From Agrocybe praecox (lineage: Eukaryota > Basidiomycota > Agaricomycetes > Agaricales > Agrocybaceae), in contig OZ024842.1 of the NCBI GenBank assembly GCA_964017145.1, positions 3,658,001 through 3,722,000 on the forward strand: a stretch of DNA of 64,000 nucleotides, read 5' to 3'. The position numbers and the translations under genes are program-made. Position 1 is the first letter of the stretch; each line of letters opens with the position of its first letter. Positions 12,901-23,905 of this stretch are shown one piece after another. A model generated the notes under the pieces. That model saw nothing but the letters and a program-made list of their open reading frames with translations, searched no databases and was not told where the DNA came from.

Positions 12901-13391
12901 TATGAGGTGCATGAAAATCGCATTTTTGTGCTTCTAAAGCTGTGGCAGCCATTGTGGTCAATATCGAGGTAAATTGCATCGAAAAGTGAAACTCATTTCC
13001 CATAATTCCCACGGTCAACCTCGGACGTATTTAATATATTTACAGTGCCGTAGTGACTGTGCAAACATGAAAGTTGGTGTAGATGGTGTTCAAATCATCT
13101 TAAATGCTAAAATAATTTTCTTATATGCATGTCTTTCTCCGATCATCAACAATCCATGAGGCAAAATTCAAACTCATGTATTAAAACATGTATTACATGA
13201 CTTAAAACATGTTTCTCCCTTGATATATCACATTTATTACCCACATAATAAATTGAAATTGAAATAGAAGTCTATTTGCGGAGGACACAAAAAGAATTAT
13301 GCGCACAGGTGAAGTGATGCTTGACTTATATTACATGCAAGGTCGAAGTGTAACACCGGGTAGTGATGTCACACTAGCCGATGGATGACTG
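9970..13391. mobile_element. Complete pogo-like DNA transposon (3,422 bp)
   Basis: The ends are perfect 10-bp inverted repeats, CAGTCATCCA at 9970-9979 and TGGATGACTG at 13382-13391. Each is flanked by TA (9968-9969 and 13392-13393), the target duplication of the Tc1/mariner/pogo superfamily. A second inverted pair, GTGTTACACTT, lies just inside both ends, with a longer spacer on the right. The element contains one transposase gene on the minus strand with a single intron and no disruption, so it could still be active or was so until recently. Confidence 0.85.
10218..12705 (-). CDS. Pogo/Tigger-like transposase (CENP-B HTH plus DDE_1)
   Basis: Two exons, 12705-11891 and 11823-10218, joined across a 67-bp intron (donor GTATGT), 806 residues. 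Residues 1-80 form a basic helix-turn-helix region and residues about 80-160 a CENP-B type DNA-binding domain (SWLTPDEEELVV). The DDE_1 catalytic domain follows, with acidic residues in YGSDEIGI, LLVVDGHNSH and YQGLDVVVF. This fits a pogo-type enzyme with a D-D-D triad. After about residue 430 the protein becomes Ser/Thr-rich with a poly-Thr tract and then a long charged coiled coil (EKAKEKRDQERQKKD). This tail is longer than in typical pogo enzymes. It cuts and pastes the surrounding element. Both exons are open throughout and Ala/Ser codon use is ordinary. Confidence 0.88.
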
Positions 13392-13393
13392 TA

Positions 13394-14201
13394 TCAGACC
13401 TGTGGGAAAGCAGTATCGGCAATCAAACCATGCCGAACTGACTTGGTTGAAGCTGAAGTCATTCGCTCGTCCCCCCACATAACTTAGCCCCGGGCCATAT
13501 ACCCTTTTTTTTTCTTGGGGGTAAAAAACTAGCGGACGCCCTCGGCGTCATATGGCTTGCTGGCCCAATAGTTGTAAGTATATATATCCTTATTGAGACT
13601 ACATGCGAACAAGAGAATTAGGAAAATCTGAGAATTCATCTGATTCTGCACAGATTCTTTATGTATGTAAATTTTTTAAAAATCTTCAACTATGCGCCGC
13701 GGCACGGTGGAAAGATACTATAAAACTTTAAAAGTCACCCCGACGCAATGTCTGCACAAGTCATGGAATACATTGTCAAAAAATATATGCCAAATTATCC
13801 AACAATTCCGTTGTAACGAGAGATAGTGGTGGTCCTCAATTCTCTCTTTTTTTTTTTTTTTTTTTGGTGGAACGTTTGCGTTTCTCCAGTAAGTGGGAGC
13901 TGTCAGCGGAGGCGGGGGCTGTCCGAAAATGTGAAAGATAGCGGTAGAAATTTGGAGGATATGAACAGGAGCCGTGTAAAGCATGGAACCAAGGTCTAAC
14001 GCACAAAGCAGCCGCAGCAGCATACATTCATTCGAGACTACATTAGAGAGGTCAAGTAGAAGTTCAACGATCCAACATCGAAACTTCAAAAAGCGGCGTC
14101 TGAAAGGCTAAAGCGGCAAGCCAGCCGGGAGCAGCTTGTCTACAGCACTCAAACCAAATATAAACAAAGGCAGAAAACTCTCGAATTATCAGGGTGAGAA
14201 C
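13394..14201. other. Intergenic, no gene recognised
   Basis: Contains two homopolymer T tracts (near 13508 and 13848-13865) and no convincing coding frame. Confidence 0.5.
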
Positions 14202-14939
14202 TAGTGTTGCCACGGTTTGACTCCGCTCGGTTACGGTCAGTCTAACCCGACTTAGGAAGCGACTCGACTTCATGCCGAAACCGAGTCGCCTATCCGTGAC
14301 TAACTTACTCGGCTTGCGACTCCGAGTCGGTTTAACCGACGACTTGGCCGTTGTAGCGATTACTTGGCGATTACCAGAAGGAAAAACATGCGGAAAATTC
14401 ACTTTACCTTTTTTGTTGGACTCAAAAACTATCACGAAGGGCAAACGAAGGACGTAGAATTTCATTTATCAAGTTCAAACGTTTTGCGAGCATATGTGGA
14501 TTGAAAAATACCAAATATTCTAGAGTATTCTGTATTTAAATGAGTTGAAACTCAGCCAAGTGTGATTAGCTTAAAATAATCGCGGCACCGCTAACGAATA
14601 TGTACGCTATTTTTAACTGAGTCTGACATTCAAATGTTCAAAGTGCAGCGTGATGTCCTTCCTGACTTGGAGCAAATATATCACTTCCGAAAGAATTTGA
14701 AGTATGTTAAAACATTCTGTACTTCTCCCAGTATTCAAAATGGCTGAGATGAGCATGCATAGTATATGGCTCCCAAAATGGAATGCCGTTGACGACTCAA
14801 ACCGGCTTGAGTCGAAGTTGACGCTAACCGCATTGGAGTTAGTCGACGACTCCAACTAATCGGCAACTCGACTCGACTCGACTTATTTTCGACTCGACTC
14901 CGGCAACTCGCGGTTCGGAGTCAAGCCGTGGCAACACTA
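14202..14939. mobile_element. Terminal-inverted-repeat element, non-autonomous (738 bp)
   Basis: Bounded by 24-bp inverted repeats with one mismatch: TAGTGTTGCCACGGTTTGAC and onward at 14202-14225, and its complement ending at 14939. The inner edges are packed with GACTCGG and CGAGTCG motifs in both orientations, so each end could fold into an extended stem. No transposase is encoded. The target duplication is unclear (at most ACT on both sides), so superfamily is not assigned; a hAT-like miniature element is one option. A 20-bp match, AAATA-x-AA-x-CAAAGGCAGAAAA, lies outside both ends (about 14153 and 14980). Confidence 0.6.
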
Positions 14940-15235
14940 CTTGAAGGGTCAGTAAGAGCTTGGCATCGACATCTAGAGCAAATACAAGCAAAGGCAGAAA
15001 ATTAGTAAGCAAAGTTTCCTTATCAGGGTATTTTAGAGGGTGGGGAACCTTACTGTTACACAGCAAGCCAATTTCCAGATAAGAGGAAATGTCGAGAAAA
15101 ATATATTCATGTTCATATTTACAGATACATTGGAAAAATCAATTTTTGTGTTTACCATTAGCGTGAATCCAGATTCCATTATGAGCTCGAGTTGATCGGC
15201 GAAAGTGATTAACACATTCGAGAATCTTCAATCAA

Positions 15236-16389
15236 CTACGAGTTGATGATAGCTGGGGCGCAATCGAGAGCGACCAATCCATCTGTAAAGAAATATGTGA
15301 TAATGTATCGAAGAAATCGTGGATAGCGAAAGGCACTCACTGAAGTTGGCGTTACCGCAGCAAACGACTTGTGCGGAGCTGTAAAAATGTCGAGGTGGTC
15401 AGCAGAAATACTTCGATAGATATAAGGCCACGAGGTCGTACCAAGAGCTCGCTCCAACTCCGACAACAGTGATGGGGGAACATGTCACTCCAACTTGCTG
15501 ATTGGGACCGCTGGGAGTGATGGCTAAGAGTCCAAGAAGGGCAGCAAGATTAGCGTTGCTAGCAGACTGAACGCTGTTGCCTAGACATGGCCCATGGTCA
15601 AAGGGTGTGTGTTAGAGATATTAAAGTGAGTGTCAGCAACTAGTACTACTGACAGCATTGGAGCACTGATCCAGCGGGGCACTGAAAAGTAGGAGGAGGG
15701 AATGCTCCAGGATTTATCTTTATAGTGGCAACTGTGTCGTTGTTGTCGCCGTCCACCGAGTCCTCCGATCCAATAGTTATAGTGTTTCCTGATACATTGA
15801 AGCTTCCAACTATGGCATCTTGGAAATCGGATTTCGGAAAATCGGTTGTATATTGAAACTGGGCTGTCACCGTATAGGAGCTCGGTCGGGGTGGGCTGAT
15901 GAAAGTTTTGCTGCCAGACCCGACAATAGGCATTGGAGTAAAAAATCCGTTTCCTTGGAAAGTAACGAATTGTGATCCAGGGAATGTGAAGATTGCTTGT
16001 TGGACGTATGCGGCTTCTGCCAGGCAATTTACACTGGCTGTTGCGCTGGAAGGAATAACGAATAAGATGGGGTTAGGAAAGCTTGGCGGCATTTGACGAC
16101 GGGTAGGCCTGTCAGGAAGGGTAGTCGGTAGATCTGCGCCATACTATGAGTTGATATCCTGGTACAATTAGGTCTAACAGGAAAAAACATACTCGTGAAT
16201 ATACTTGTTTGAGCCCGCGTGGCTGTGGCTGTGGCACCCGGCCTACTTGGCTCTACTGCATAGATATTAAATATTTGAGTACTTTAGCTAGAGTCCTAGA
16301 GTCTCGCAAGGCTCACCAAAAGCAGAGTACACTCCTTTGACGCTGAGGAGAATGGGAAAAAGCACGATCGTGGTGTTGTTTAACTTCAT
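15236..16389 (-). CDS. Secreted lectin-like domain fused to class I hydrophobin
   Basis: Six exons, 16389-16317, 16255-16193, 16133-15654, 15580-15442, 15378-15341, 15282-15236, 279 residues, every phase consistent. Residues 1-23 are a signal peptide (hydrophobic core IVLFPILL). Residues about 198-279 are a textbook class I hydrophobin: cysteine spacing C-x6-CC-x32-C-x12-C-x5-CC-x12-C-x7 with QCCNSVQSAS and NGLVALDCAPAI. Hydrophobins self-assemble at air-water and cell-wall interfaces. Between them is an extra domain of about 115 residues, strand-rich and nearly cysteine-free. It ends in the acidic loop GSEDSVDGDNND (E170, D174, D176, N178, D179). That spacing, E-x3-D-x-D-x-N-D, is the calcium loop of PA-IIL/LecB-type lectins. 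Ordinary hydrophobins are about 100-130 residues, so this is about twice the usual size. The hydrophobin call is seen directly; the lectin call is inferred from one motif and domain length. Confidence 0.85.
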
Positions 16390-17624
16390 AGTTTGCTGCT
16401 TATCTGGGGGCAACTCGAAGAGAGAAATATGTCAACCTTGGGGCCTCAACGTGTTATTTATGCAGCGCTTTCTTACTTTCCAGATAAACCTTTAGGTTTG
16501 AACGAGGTAAATCTGCCCCTGACCTGAGAACTTTTCACCATACTAAACATCATTGCGGGGTTGGTAGATAGGTGACAGTTTGACGACTCGAAAGCCGGCG
16601 CACCTTGCATAATTTATGAGGTGATTCTTGACCTATGTACAGTCACCTCTGTCATGATATTGAATTCACGAACGCATCTACATAGTAATGCATGCAGCAT
16701 ATTCACTGATTGGGCTTTTGGGAGGTAAATTTTAATACGCTATCAGCTATATTGTTGAAAGACGTAAGCTCGGTAATCCTGAAGGAGGATAGATACGTAC
16801 ATTATACAGTTTTTTGGCGAGCTTTCGCGACATAATCACAGGCTCGAAGGAATTAGAAAGAGCAGTCAGGTCATGCGTATACCGTCTCGTGTTCAAGTTC
16901 TGCCAGTGCAACTGAGAGGTAGACATGTCTAGGGGTAACGCGAATCAAGGTGCCTGGCCTGGGGTTATGTAGTTCGTTTAAGGCGCCTGACCTTGGTCAA
17001 ATTTCTCAAATTTAGCATCATTTCACACGCCTAGTTTGGCACTGGAATTGTGTTTTGGTATTTTCAAAGCAACCCCAAGGCCAGCAATCGACGAAATTCA
17101 ATTGGACCAAACCAAGTGTTAAGCTGTAGAATGTAGCATGAGATCAACTAATATTTCACTTTTTAAAATAAAATAAAACACGTCTAACTGGTAAAATACT
17201 ACTTACGTTCTGCTTACGGTATCTAAGTCCGCGGCTCGGAGCGGACGTTAAAATTGAGTCGGAGCTCTCAGTTATTCTCACACTCGGCAAAAATGCCGAT
17301 GAAGTTTACGTTCTTCGCAAGCCGACTATCATATTCCCTACTCAATGCGTAGAGTCATCCGCGATTTACAATGGCTTGAGGTCGTTTTGCTTTGATAAAG
17401 CCCTCGATATTTGGCTTTCCTACATATTTCTAATTACAGTGGTGCGTCTCAATATGTAGGTGTATAAACTTTTCATATTTACAAATAGGACCGCAACGCT
17501 CCTTCAGGCCTCAGGTTCTACACCTCAATTCAGCTCATCCTCCAACTATTCTTCGAAGAAACCCGAAGCGATAATATATACCCGGCATCGCACTATATAT
17601 GTAAAAAGGAGGCGTTTGATTCTA
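16390..17624. other. Intergenic, no gene recognised
   Basis: Upstream of the hydrophobin fusion. No coherent coding frames or repeats shared with the rest of the window were noticed. Confidence 0.5.
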
Positions 17625-18017
17625 TGGCTGTGATGAAATAGACGCTCATGCGTCCCAGTTACGATAGGCTAATTGTTGTGGACTGACCGTTAATCACGTT
17701 GGTGACGACTTTGCGTTTGTATCCATATGTCATATTCCTCGCTTTATATCATGGTTTATTGCATACAATTTTGAGACGCGTTTACGCGTCACAGTGACAG
17801 GTGATGTGATTGTTCGTGTCGTAGTATCGGCTTGGCTACTTCAGTGGCCCATGGCCGCAGATGGCCGCTTGTCATGTTCTTACTGCCAAAAGTGTGCTCA
17901 AAATACGCAGCGCACCATCCGTACCCAGTCAGAAAACATCAAGCACTCACGACCGGGCCACGTATCTATTTTTTGGTGCCTTGAGGTGTATCTCAATCAA
18001 ACAGTTCACAGCCATCT
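17625..18017 (+). repeat. Dispersed promoter-like repeat, copy 1
   Basis: A block running from GTGATGAAA-x-AGACGC through TTTATTGC-x-TACAATTTTGA to a CTATTTTTTGGTG segment. It ends at an ATG (18018) that opens a frame beginning MTSEADSQ. Related copies occur at about 23875-24040, 27358-27560, 43310-43548, 47495-47725, and partly 35325-35389. Copies at 27.4, 35.3 and 43.3 kb lie directly before the G-family relics, so this is probably the ancestral promoter and 5' leader of that family. Confidence 0.6.
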
Positions 18018-20200
18018 CAATGACGTCCGAGGCCGACTCTCAAGGTACCCACATCCACCAGTTTGTCCTTTTGCACTCTTTCAATGACTACTTTTATTTG
18101 CTTCTTAGATGCCACCCTGGATCGTTTCGAGCAACGTTAATTCATGGAGACAGACATAACCCATTTTCATGATGACGAACAGAATGGTTAGCAGAATGTT
18201 GTTGATTTCTTAGTCAAATTTTGTTTTTTTAATGATATGTAGCGCAAAACAAGGTTCAAGCATCGACGAATCCTTTACGGCAACATTCGGTGAACATGAT
18301 GATAACAGGTGGTAGTCATTACACTACACAAAACGGAGATATTATCTTGCACACCGATGGAAGTAATGCGATGGAACGAGGTGCGTGCAAATACCTGTCA
18401 TTGACTACATATATTATTCAAACATACCATTTTAGAAAGAGATAGACGTCGTATTCAATATTGAGAATGGTTCGTATATATCTTCTGCTTGGGCGCTCAC
18501 TGGACTGGACTCATGCACACACATCCAGAGATCACGAAGCTTCAAGGAATGATAGGTGAAATAGTCAGGTACTAGGTTTAGCTGCTATATGTACTGAGAT
18601 AGCCCCCCCTAGAGGCTGAACAACTGCATTTTGAGGCCGGTAAGGCGTACATATGTATTATTTGCTAGCCAATAATTAATATTGATTTGTGCATGTCCAG
18701 AAATCGAGAAACTCCAATAAGAAATAAATGAACTTTGGAGCGGAAAGGGTAAAAATCAAAACCAACAGCTCAATATAGTGCTAAACTCGGTGGCTCTAGG
18801 AAACGAGGGTCTCAAGAAGGAAATAGGAATACTTCAGGATGTAATCGAGGAACTCAAAAACGAAGGAGGTGTGCCATTAATTCATCTTCCAAAGGATGGA
18901 CCCTTCTGATATCCTCATGCCTGCCCATTGGATGATAAGAAAAATCGGATCGAGCGAGGTAAGATTTCAGAATGACAGACTTGACGCGTTTTTCCTCACA
19001 CGGCATTTCTAGAGATTGAAAGACTCCAGACTGAAAGAGGTACGTGGCATAGGTGTGTAAACCACCTTCCATGCTTAAGTTCGAATGTAGGAATGGACTG
19101 GCTGTCCTCAACGAAATAACCTCAAAGAAATAATGAATCGAGCTCAAGGCTTAAGCAGTCAACATCATATCATCTGGCAATATGGTCCTGCTGGCGCCGG
19201 AAAGTCGAGTATTGCGCGCTCAATTGCTGAAATGTGTCAGGACAATGGCCTTCTGGCCGCCGATTTCTTTTTCTTCCGAGCCAACCCACTTCTGAACTCT
19301 GCCGATCGTCTAATCGCCATACTCGCATTCCAAATCACTCTTGCAATACCCGAGATGCGACTCCCTGTCGGCGTGGCTGTTTATCGGAATCCTCTCATCT
19401 TCACTCGATCTCTCCAAACTCAAGTGGAATCGATGATCCACCGCCCATGCGCCAGCATCCGACTAAATATGACTCGACCGAAAGCAAGTCTTATAATCAC
19501 GGATGGATTGGATGAATGTGGCGACTCCGCAACACAGCAACGTATAATATCCGCGTTTTCATCCATACTTTCGCAAGGGTCAATCCCTTTCCGACTCCCT
19601 ATTGTCAGTCGACCAGAACAAGGAATCAGAGACGAGTTCAACCAAGAGCCCACGAGCCCACTCACACGACGACTGGTCCTGGATAATAAATACGAACCTG
19701 ATCGGGACATTCGAATATTTCTTGAAGCCAAGTTTACGGCCATCAAGAATGTACATGCCTCCAAGAATCATATCCCTTCGCAATGGCCAGCAGAGGCCGA
19801 TCTGACTCATATAATCAAAAAGGAACCAAGACAGCTCATATACGCTTCCACAGTAATGAAATATATCGGATCGCCCCGTCGTCTTCCACGTAAGATGCTT
19901 AGGATCATCTTGGAACTGGAAGCTCGAGGGGAGAATACACCCTACGCGGACCAGGATTCCCTTTACATCTATATTTTTGAAACTACGGACGACAAGGAAA
20001 GGGTCAGACAAGTTTTTTCCTGCCTTATCTTTCCGGAGGGACTACGCCAAATATTCACAGATGTAGATGTAGAACATCACGGTTACTATCTATTTGTTTT
20101 TGTTCCTCCAGACGAACTTCAACTTGGAAATGACGTTGGAAACCTTCGAAATCCGTTTCTTTGCCGTTCCAGGTCGACTCTCGTATTGAGCCTCGGCTAG
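18018..20200 (+). pseudogene. F: coiled-coil NACHT protein relic, 3' end replaced
   Basis: A conserved first exon (from 18018, MTSEADSQ) joins a DATLDRF exon near 18109 but then meets a stop. A second start at 18296 opens the MITGGSHYTTQNGDI peptide that matches the N-termini of genes A to E. Several very short exons follow (about 18530, 18620, 18700, 19014), each coding for one heptad-like EI-x-KLQ unit; the one near 18700 contains in-frame TAA codons. The main frame 19133-20200 holds NACHT: Walker A GPAGAGKSSIA, Walker B ASLIITDGLDECGD, sensor SRPEQ. After about 20049 the frame runs into the reverse complement of the last exon of gene A, so the natural C-terminus is lost. Disabled or chimeric copy. 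Confidence 0.6.
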
Positions 20201-22987
20201 TGACCTTTGGTCATCGCTACCCTCAATCGCAATGTCTTGCAGTGCATATCCTTGCAGTCCCTCTTGCAGTCCCTCTTCTTGCAGTCCCACTTCTTGAACT
20301 TCCTCTTCTTGCAGTGCATATTCTTGCAGTCCCTCTTCTTGATGTGTTAATTTGTAGTCCTAGCCGACATATGCCATTTAAATTTTAACCATTGACGTGT
20401 GCTTTTACTAGAATGGTGTACTTACCTCCATAAATAGTTTGATGCTCGCGAACGCCCTTCGATACCTGCCCTCCTTATACCTGGCGTCTTCGAGAGGAAA
20501 AGGGGCTCTGGGGCTGGGATTCGTTACCTTTGCCACTAGAAGTTTATAGATGTCTCTATCCTTTGGGAAATGAAATATGATACTTTGAAGCAGTGTAAAT
20601 GTTACTGGTCTATGTAAATCAATTCAACAATTAGATAATATTTTATGTTGAAGCGTCAATAACGAAGACGTACTTATTGACGTAATATGCCAAACGCGGA
20701 CCTATGCTCAATGTTGCAAGGTCTACGAACCAAGATTTCTTCGGATAAAACACCTTAGCCCGTGTACGATCCCAAAAAAACTGGTATATTGGTAAATCGG
20801 GCAGTCTGTCCGCACCATGTGGGTTACCCGCTCCACTATGAAGCATGGCAGCTGCACGTAAAGCGTTATAGTCGAAAAGATTAGTAGTTGAACTGAGTCT
20901 TATGAGACTTTCAAGCATGTCCCAATCATCGATATGATTATTCAAAGCAAGGCTTGCAAAGAGGTAGCGAGAGGCATGGATCTCAGAAATGCTGATAAGT
21001 TTCGATCTCAGCCATTTATCGAAGTTATTGATGTACTGTGAATATAATTGACGACCTGGAAGCTGAAATAAATAAAAGTGATGTTGGCTTTTGACTGGTC
21101 TAGAACTGTAGGATAACCAACCTGGCTGTTCAACCATTCCAACAGGAATCGAACATCTGCATCGAACGCATCAACAGTAGACTCGTTCCCTACATAATAT
21201 GCATGAGAGCGACGATGAACCACCCTGTGCTTCAGGCGCGAGTCTAACCAAGTATTGAATGGGAACTCGTGTAAAAATTGAAGGAGTTCCTGGGTTGGGG
21301 CAGCTCGAGAGCAATGCACAACAAAACCGTGAACCGCATATTCATCTACGAATCGGAAAGGAGAAAAATGGTCTGCGTAAATGAATGGGTAAGGGCTAAT
21401 ACTACACGATTAGAGAATAAAATACCTGAGATCAATTTACTGCCACAGAGCTGGGCCAAGAAAGCGTGGACTTTCCGTTCCTCGACGAAGAATTTGCCCG
21501 ACCTCTTCTCATCGCATAGAAAATCTGGTAATGATTCATGAAAAACGCGAATTGCATTGGGGGCTGGGTTATCCCTCGGGTCGTAAAGCAGTGAATGCAG
21601 GTTAACTGAGCGAGTGAGGGTTAGGCGACTTGCATCTGGAGCTGAGTTATTCTCTGGGATGTAAAGCACTGAATGCAGGTCAACTAAGGCGACTTGAAGT
21701 TCGCCGGGTTGGAAGCCAAGAAACCTTTCGAAATTGGAAGGAGTGAGTTTAAATTGGCGGCCTTCTATTTCCGGTTCTCCGCTCAAATCGATTTTGGAGT
21801 AGATTAGACAAGCAAATATCTGCCACACTTTGGAAAAATCGTGGACAGATTCAAAGATATGAGTATATAGAGCATCGAGTTCCGCATACGGTGAATTTCC
21901 GTCGAGGTGAGGATTCAGTTTGAGAACAATATCCAGCATATTGCCAGGTAGGCAGTGTCGTGATTCGATGAACTTCATCACTGTAGAGGCGTATATAAAT
22001 TGCCCAGAGGATTTCTGAACCAGGAAAGTTACATCGTGTTTGGAGGGCCATGAAGAAGGGAGGTGATTTCTTGCTGGATGTGTCGCCTTGATGTCTGAAA
22101 ACCTTGCGTTCAGAAATAGTCGGATGTCTGCGTCAGGATTATATTTATTATCCAGAACGAGCTGCCGTGTCAATGAGTTCGTGGAGTCGCGTTTGAATGC
22201 CTCTCTGATACCCTGTTCAGGCCGACTAGCAATCATGAAACGGAATGGGAGCGATAGGTCCGTGAGTGCAGATGTTAATGTTGATATGATCTCTTGTTGT
22301 GCTCTCCAGTCGCCACATTCGTCCAGGCCGTCAAGGATGACGAGTCGTGCGTTTGGAGTGATAACAATGGGCAATGCAGCAACGATGGGTTGGACGAGTA
22401 ATGTATGCAGCTGAAACTCCAGCGATTTAAAGAATATATGAGGATCGCGAAGGATGGCTGCGCCTATGGCGTTACGCAAGTCGGGTATAGCCAACATGAT
22501 TTGGTATGCTAAAGTGGCTATGAGCCGTTCAGAACGGTTAAGGCTATTGTCTGTTCGGAAAAAGAAGAAATCGGCGGCAAGCAGTCCATCCTTTTTGCAC
22601 ATATCAGCTACAGAACGGGCGATGCTGGATTTTCCCGAGCCAGCGGGACCGTGCTCCCATAATATAGGGTGAGAGCAAATGGGATCTCTAACCCAATTCA
22701 TGATTTCTTTCAGTATTGCCTCTCGAGTACCTGGGTGGCATTTGGGTTTTTCATATACCTTTCCTGAATCATGGTGAGCGTCAGGTGCAACATGAGCGCG
22801 AAGGATGTCAATTCCTGAAGACGGTGTTTCTCTCCGTAAACCATATTGAGTTATTTGGTGTGAATCACGCACCCTTCTCGGTTGGGTTATCTGCATACAC
22901 TGTAATATCTCCGTATTTTGTGTTGCTGTGAACACCCCCGGTGATAAGCTGAGTATTGGCTTGTAGTGGTTTTTCGTTTTTGTTCAT
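20090..22987 (-). CDS. A: NACHT NLR-type protein
   Basis: Six exons: 22987-22873, 22829-21426, 21372-21122, 21062-20674, 20609-20426, 20359-20090, 870 residues, phases all consistent. Residues 14-36 carry the conserved peptide LITGGVHSNTKYGDITV. NACHT ATPase: Walker A GPAGSGKSSIA (about 99-109), Walker B LVILDGLDECGD (about 201-212), sensor MIASRPEQ, then a winged-helix-like region with HESLPDFLCD. After residue 506 comes a C-terminal domain of about 270 residues (FVVHCSRAAPTQELLQFL, LYSQYINNFDKWLRSKL, FFWDRTRAK-x-FYPKKSWF) without WD, ankyrin or TPR repeats. The last exon codes for a Gln/Glu-rich tail of degenerate LQEEG units and a basic end. Residues around 420-450 hold an internal duplication (HS-x-LY-x-P). 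STAND-type switch proteins like this serve in fungal non-self recognition; that role is inferred. The first intron is only 43 bp. Confidence 0.85.
20236..20341. repeat. 15-bp tandem repeats in last exon of gene A
   Basis: Degenerate units of the type CCCTCTTCTTGCAGT (plus strand), read on the minus strand as LQEEG-like pentapeptides. Two units are interrupted by GCATAT variants (YA in protein). The same tract exists in gene C with a different unit number and is nearly absent in B, D and E. Confidence 0.75.
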
Positions 22988-23232
22988 CCTAACTCTGGCT
23001 TAGCATTCCGTCACAATAATGTCATTAACATTCAATCAAAGCACTCACAGTTCAGTTTTCTGGCCCAAAGCAAGGAAGTTGAGTAGGACGAGTCACAGTC
23101 GAGTGGAACTGTTTACCCCTGTTGTTTTCGTACCAGTGCCTGCGAATATCAGTCAAATATAGAAAAAGATTTCATTACCGAGGAGTTCCCAACATCGGAA
23201 TGGCCGGCCTGGCATAGGTCAAGCAACTGCGC
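22988..23232. promoter_or_regulatory. 5' leader region of gene A
   Basis: Conserved upstream of all five minus-strand NACHT genes, including an apparent leader exon ending at a GTGAGTGC donor and an acceptor ...AAGCCAG just before the ATG. The presumed leader exon has stops in all frames in at least one copy, so it is treated as untranslated. This suggests the genes are transcribed from a shared, duplicated promoter. Confidence 0.5.
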
Positions 23233-23905
23233 CTACCTAATTGATACACTTGAGAAACTGGCGCGGTAGACAAAATCAGTGAAAGGGACGTCGGCATGGC
23301 GGTCAAAGACGTGAACATCTTCCAATCCTGTGGTGGTTCCGTTCTTGAATCGGATGCGGAGGAAGTCACGGACGTCGGGAGGAGAGCCGCGGCAGAGCTC
23401 GATAGAAATGGCGGACGCGTAGTTGGCTGAAATATGGAAATGAACAACGCAGAAAAGTAAGCCGGAGTAAGAGATACTCACGGATGCCGGACGTCGCAGG
23501 GTGTTCTTTGGTAACACCAGTTTGTTGGAAGGAGACGAATGGCTGGTAGGTGGTTTCGACAAGCATGAATTGCATGGGGTCGCCGTTGAAGGCAATGCGC
23601 TCAAGACACTCGAGGATGGTGTGGAGGATGGTACGACCAGCAACTACATACAAAAAGAAAAGTCAACTTTAACAAAGAATTCAACACAACCAAAGTGCGA
23701 AATAACACGAACCATTTCCAATGCCATTGATATCTTCGTCGGAGAAGACTCCACTCTCGTGATAGTTGGCCCAGTGACGCGCTTGTTCGAGGAAACTAGG
23801 GGAAAGACGGTGAGCGTAGGTGTTGTTGTGGGTAAGTTGAAGGTATTCATGGGCAAAGTTGAAAAGGAGGCATTTGTGACTGTGATGAAAAAGACGCCCA
23901 TGTTA
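23233..23905 (-). pseudogene. Histidine acid phosphatase, C-terminal fragment (copy H1)
   Basis: Reading from about 23895 down: a FNFAHEYLQLTHNNTYAHRL stretch, an intron, VAGRTILHTILECLERIAFNGDP and LVETTYQPFVSF, then an intron, NYASAISIELCRGSPPDVRDFLRIRFKNGT, ending at a stop at 23233-23235. This matches the C-terminal half of Agaricomycete histidine phosphatase-superfamily (phosphoglycerate-mutase-like) acid phosphatases, in which the family is usually about twice as long. The part present is still open across three exons, but there is no start or catalytic N-terminus. It sits immediately upstream of gene A and was carried along in the duplications; a more damaged copy lies at 47.2 kb. Confidence 0.6.
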
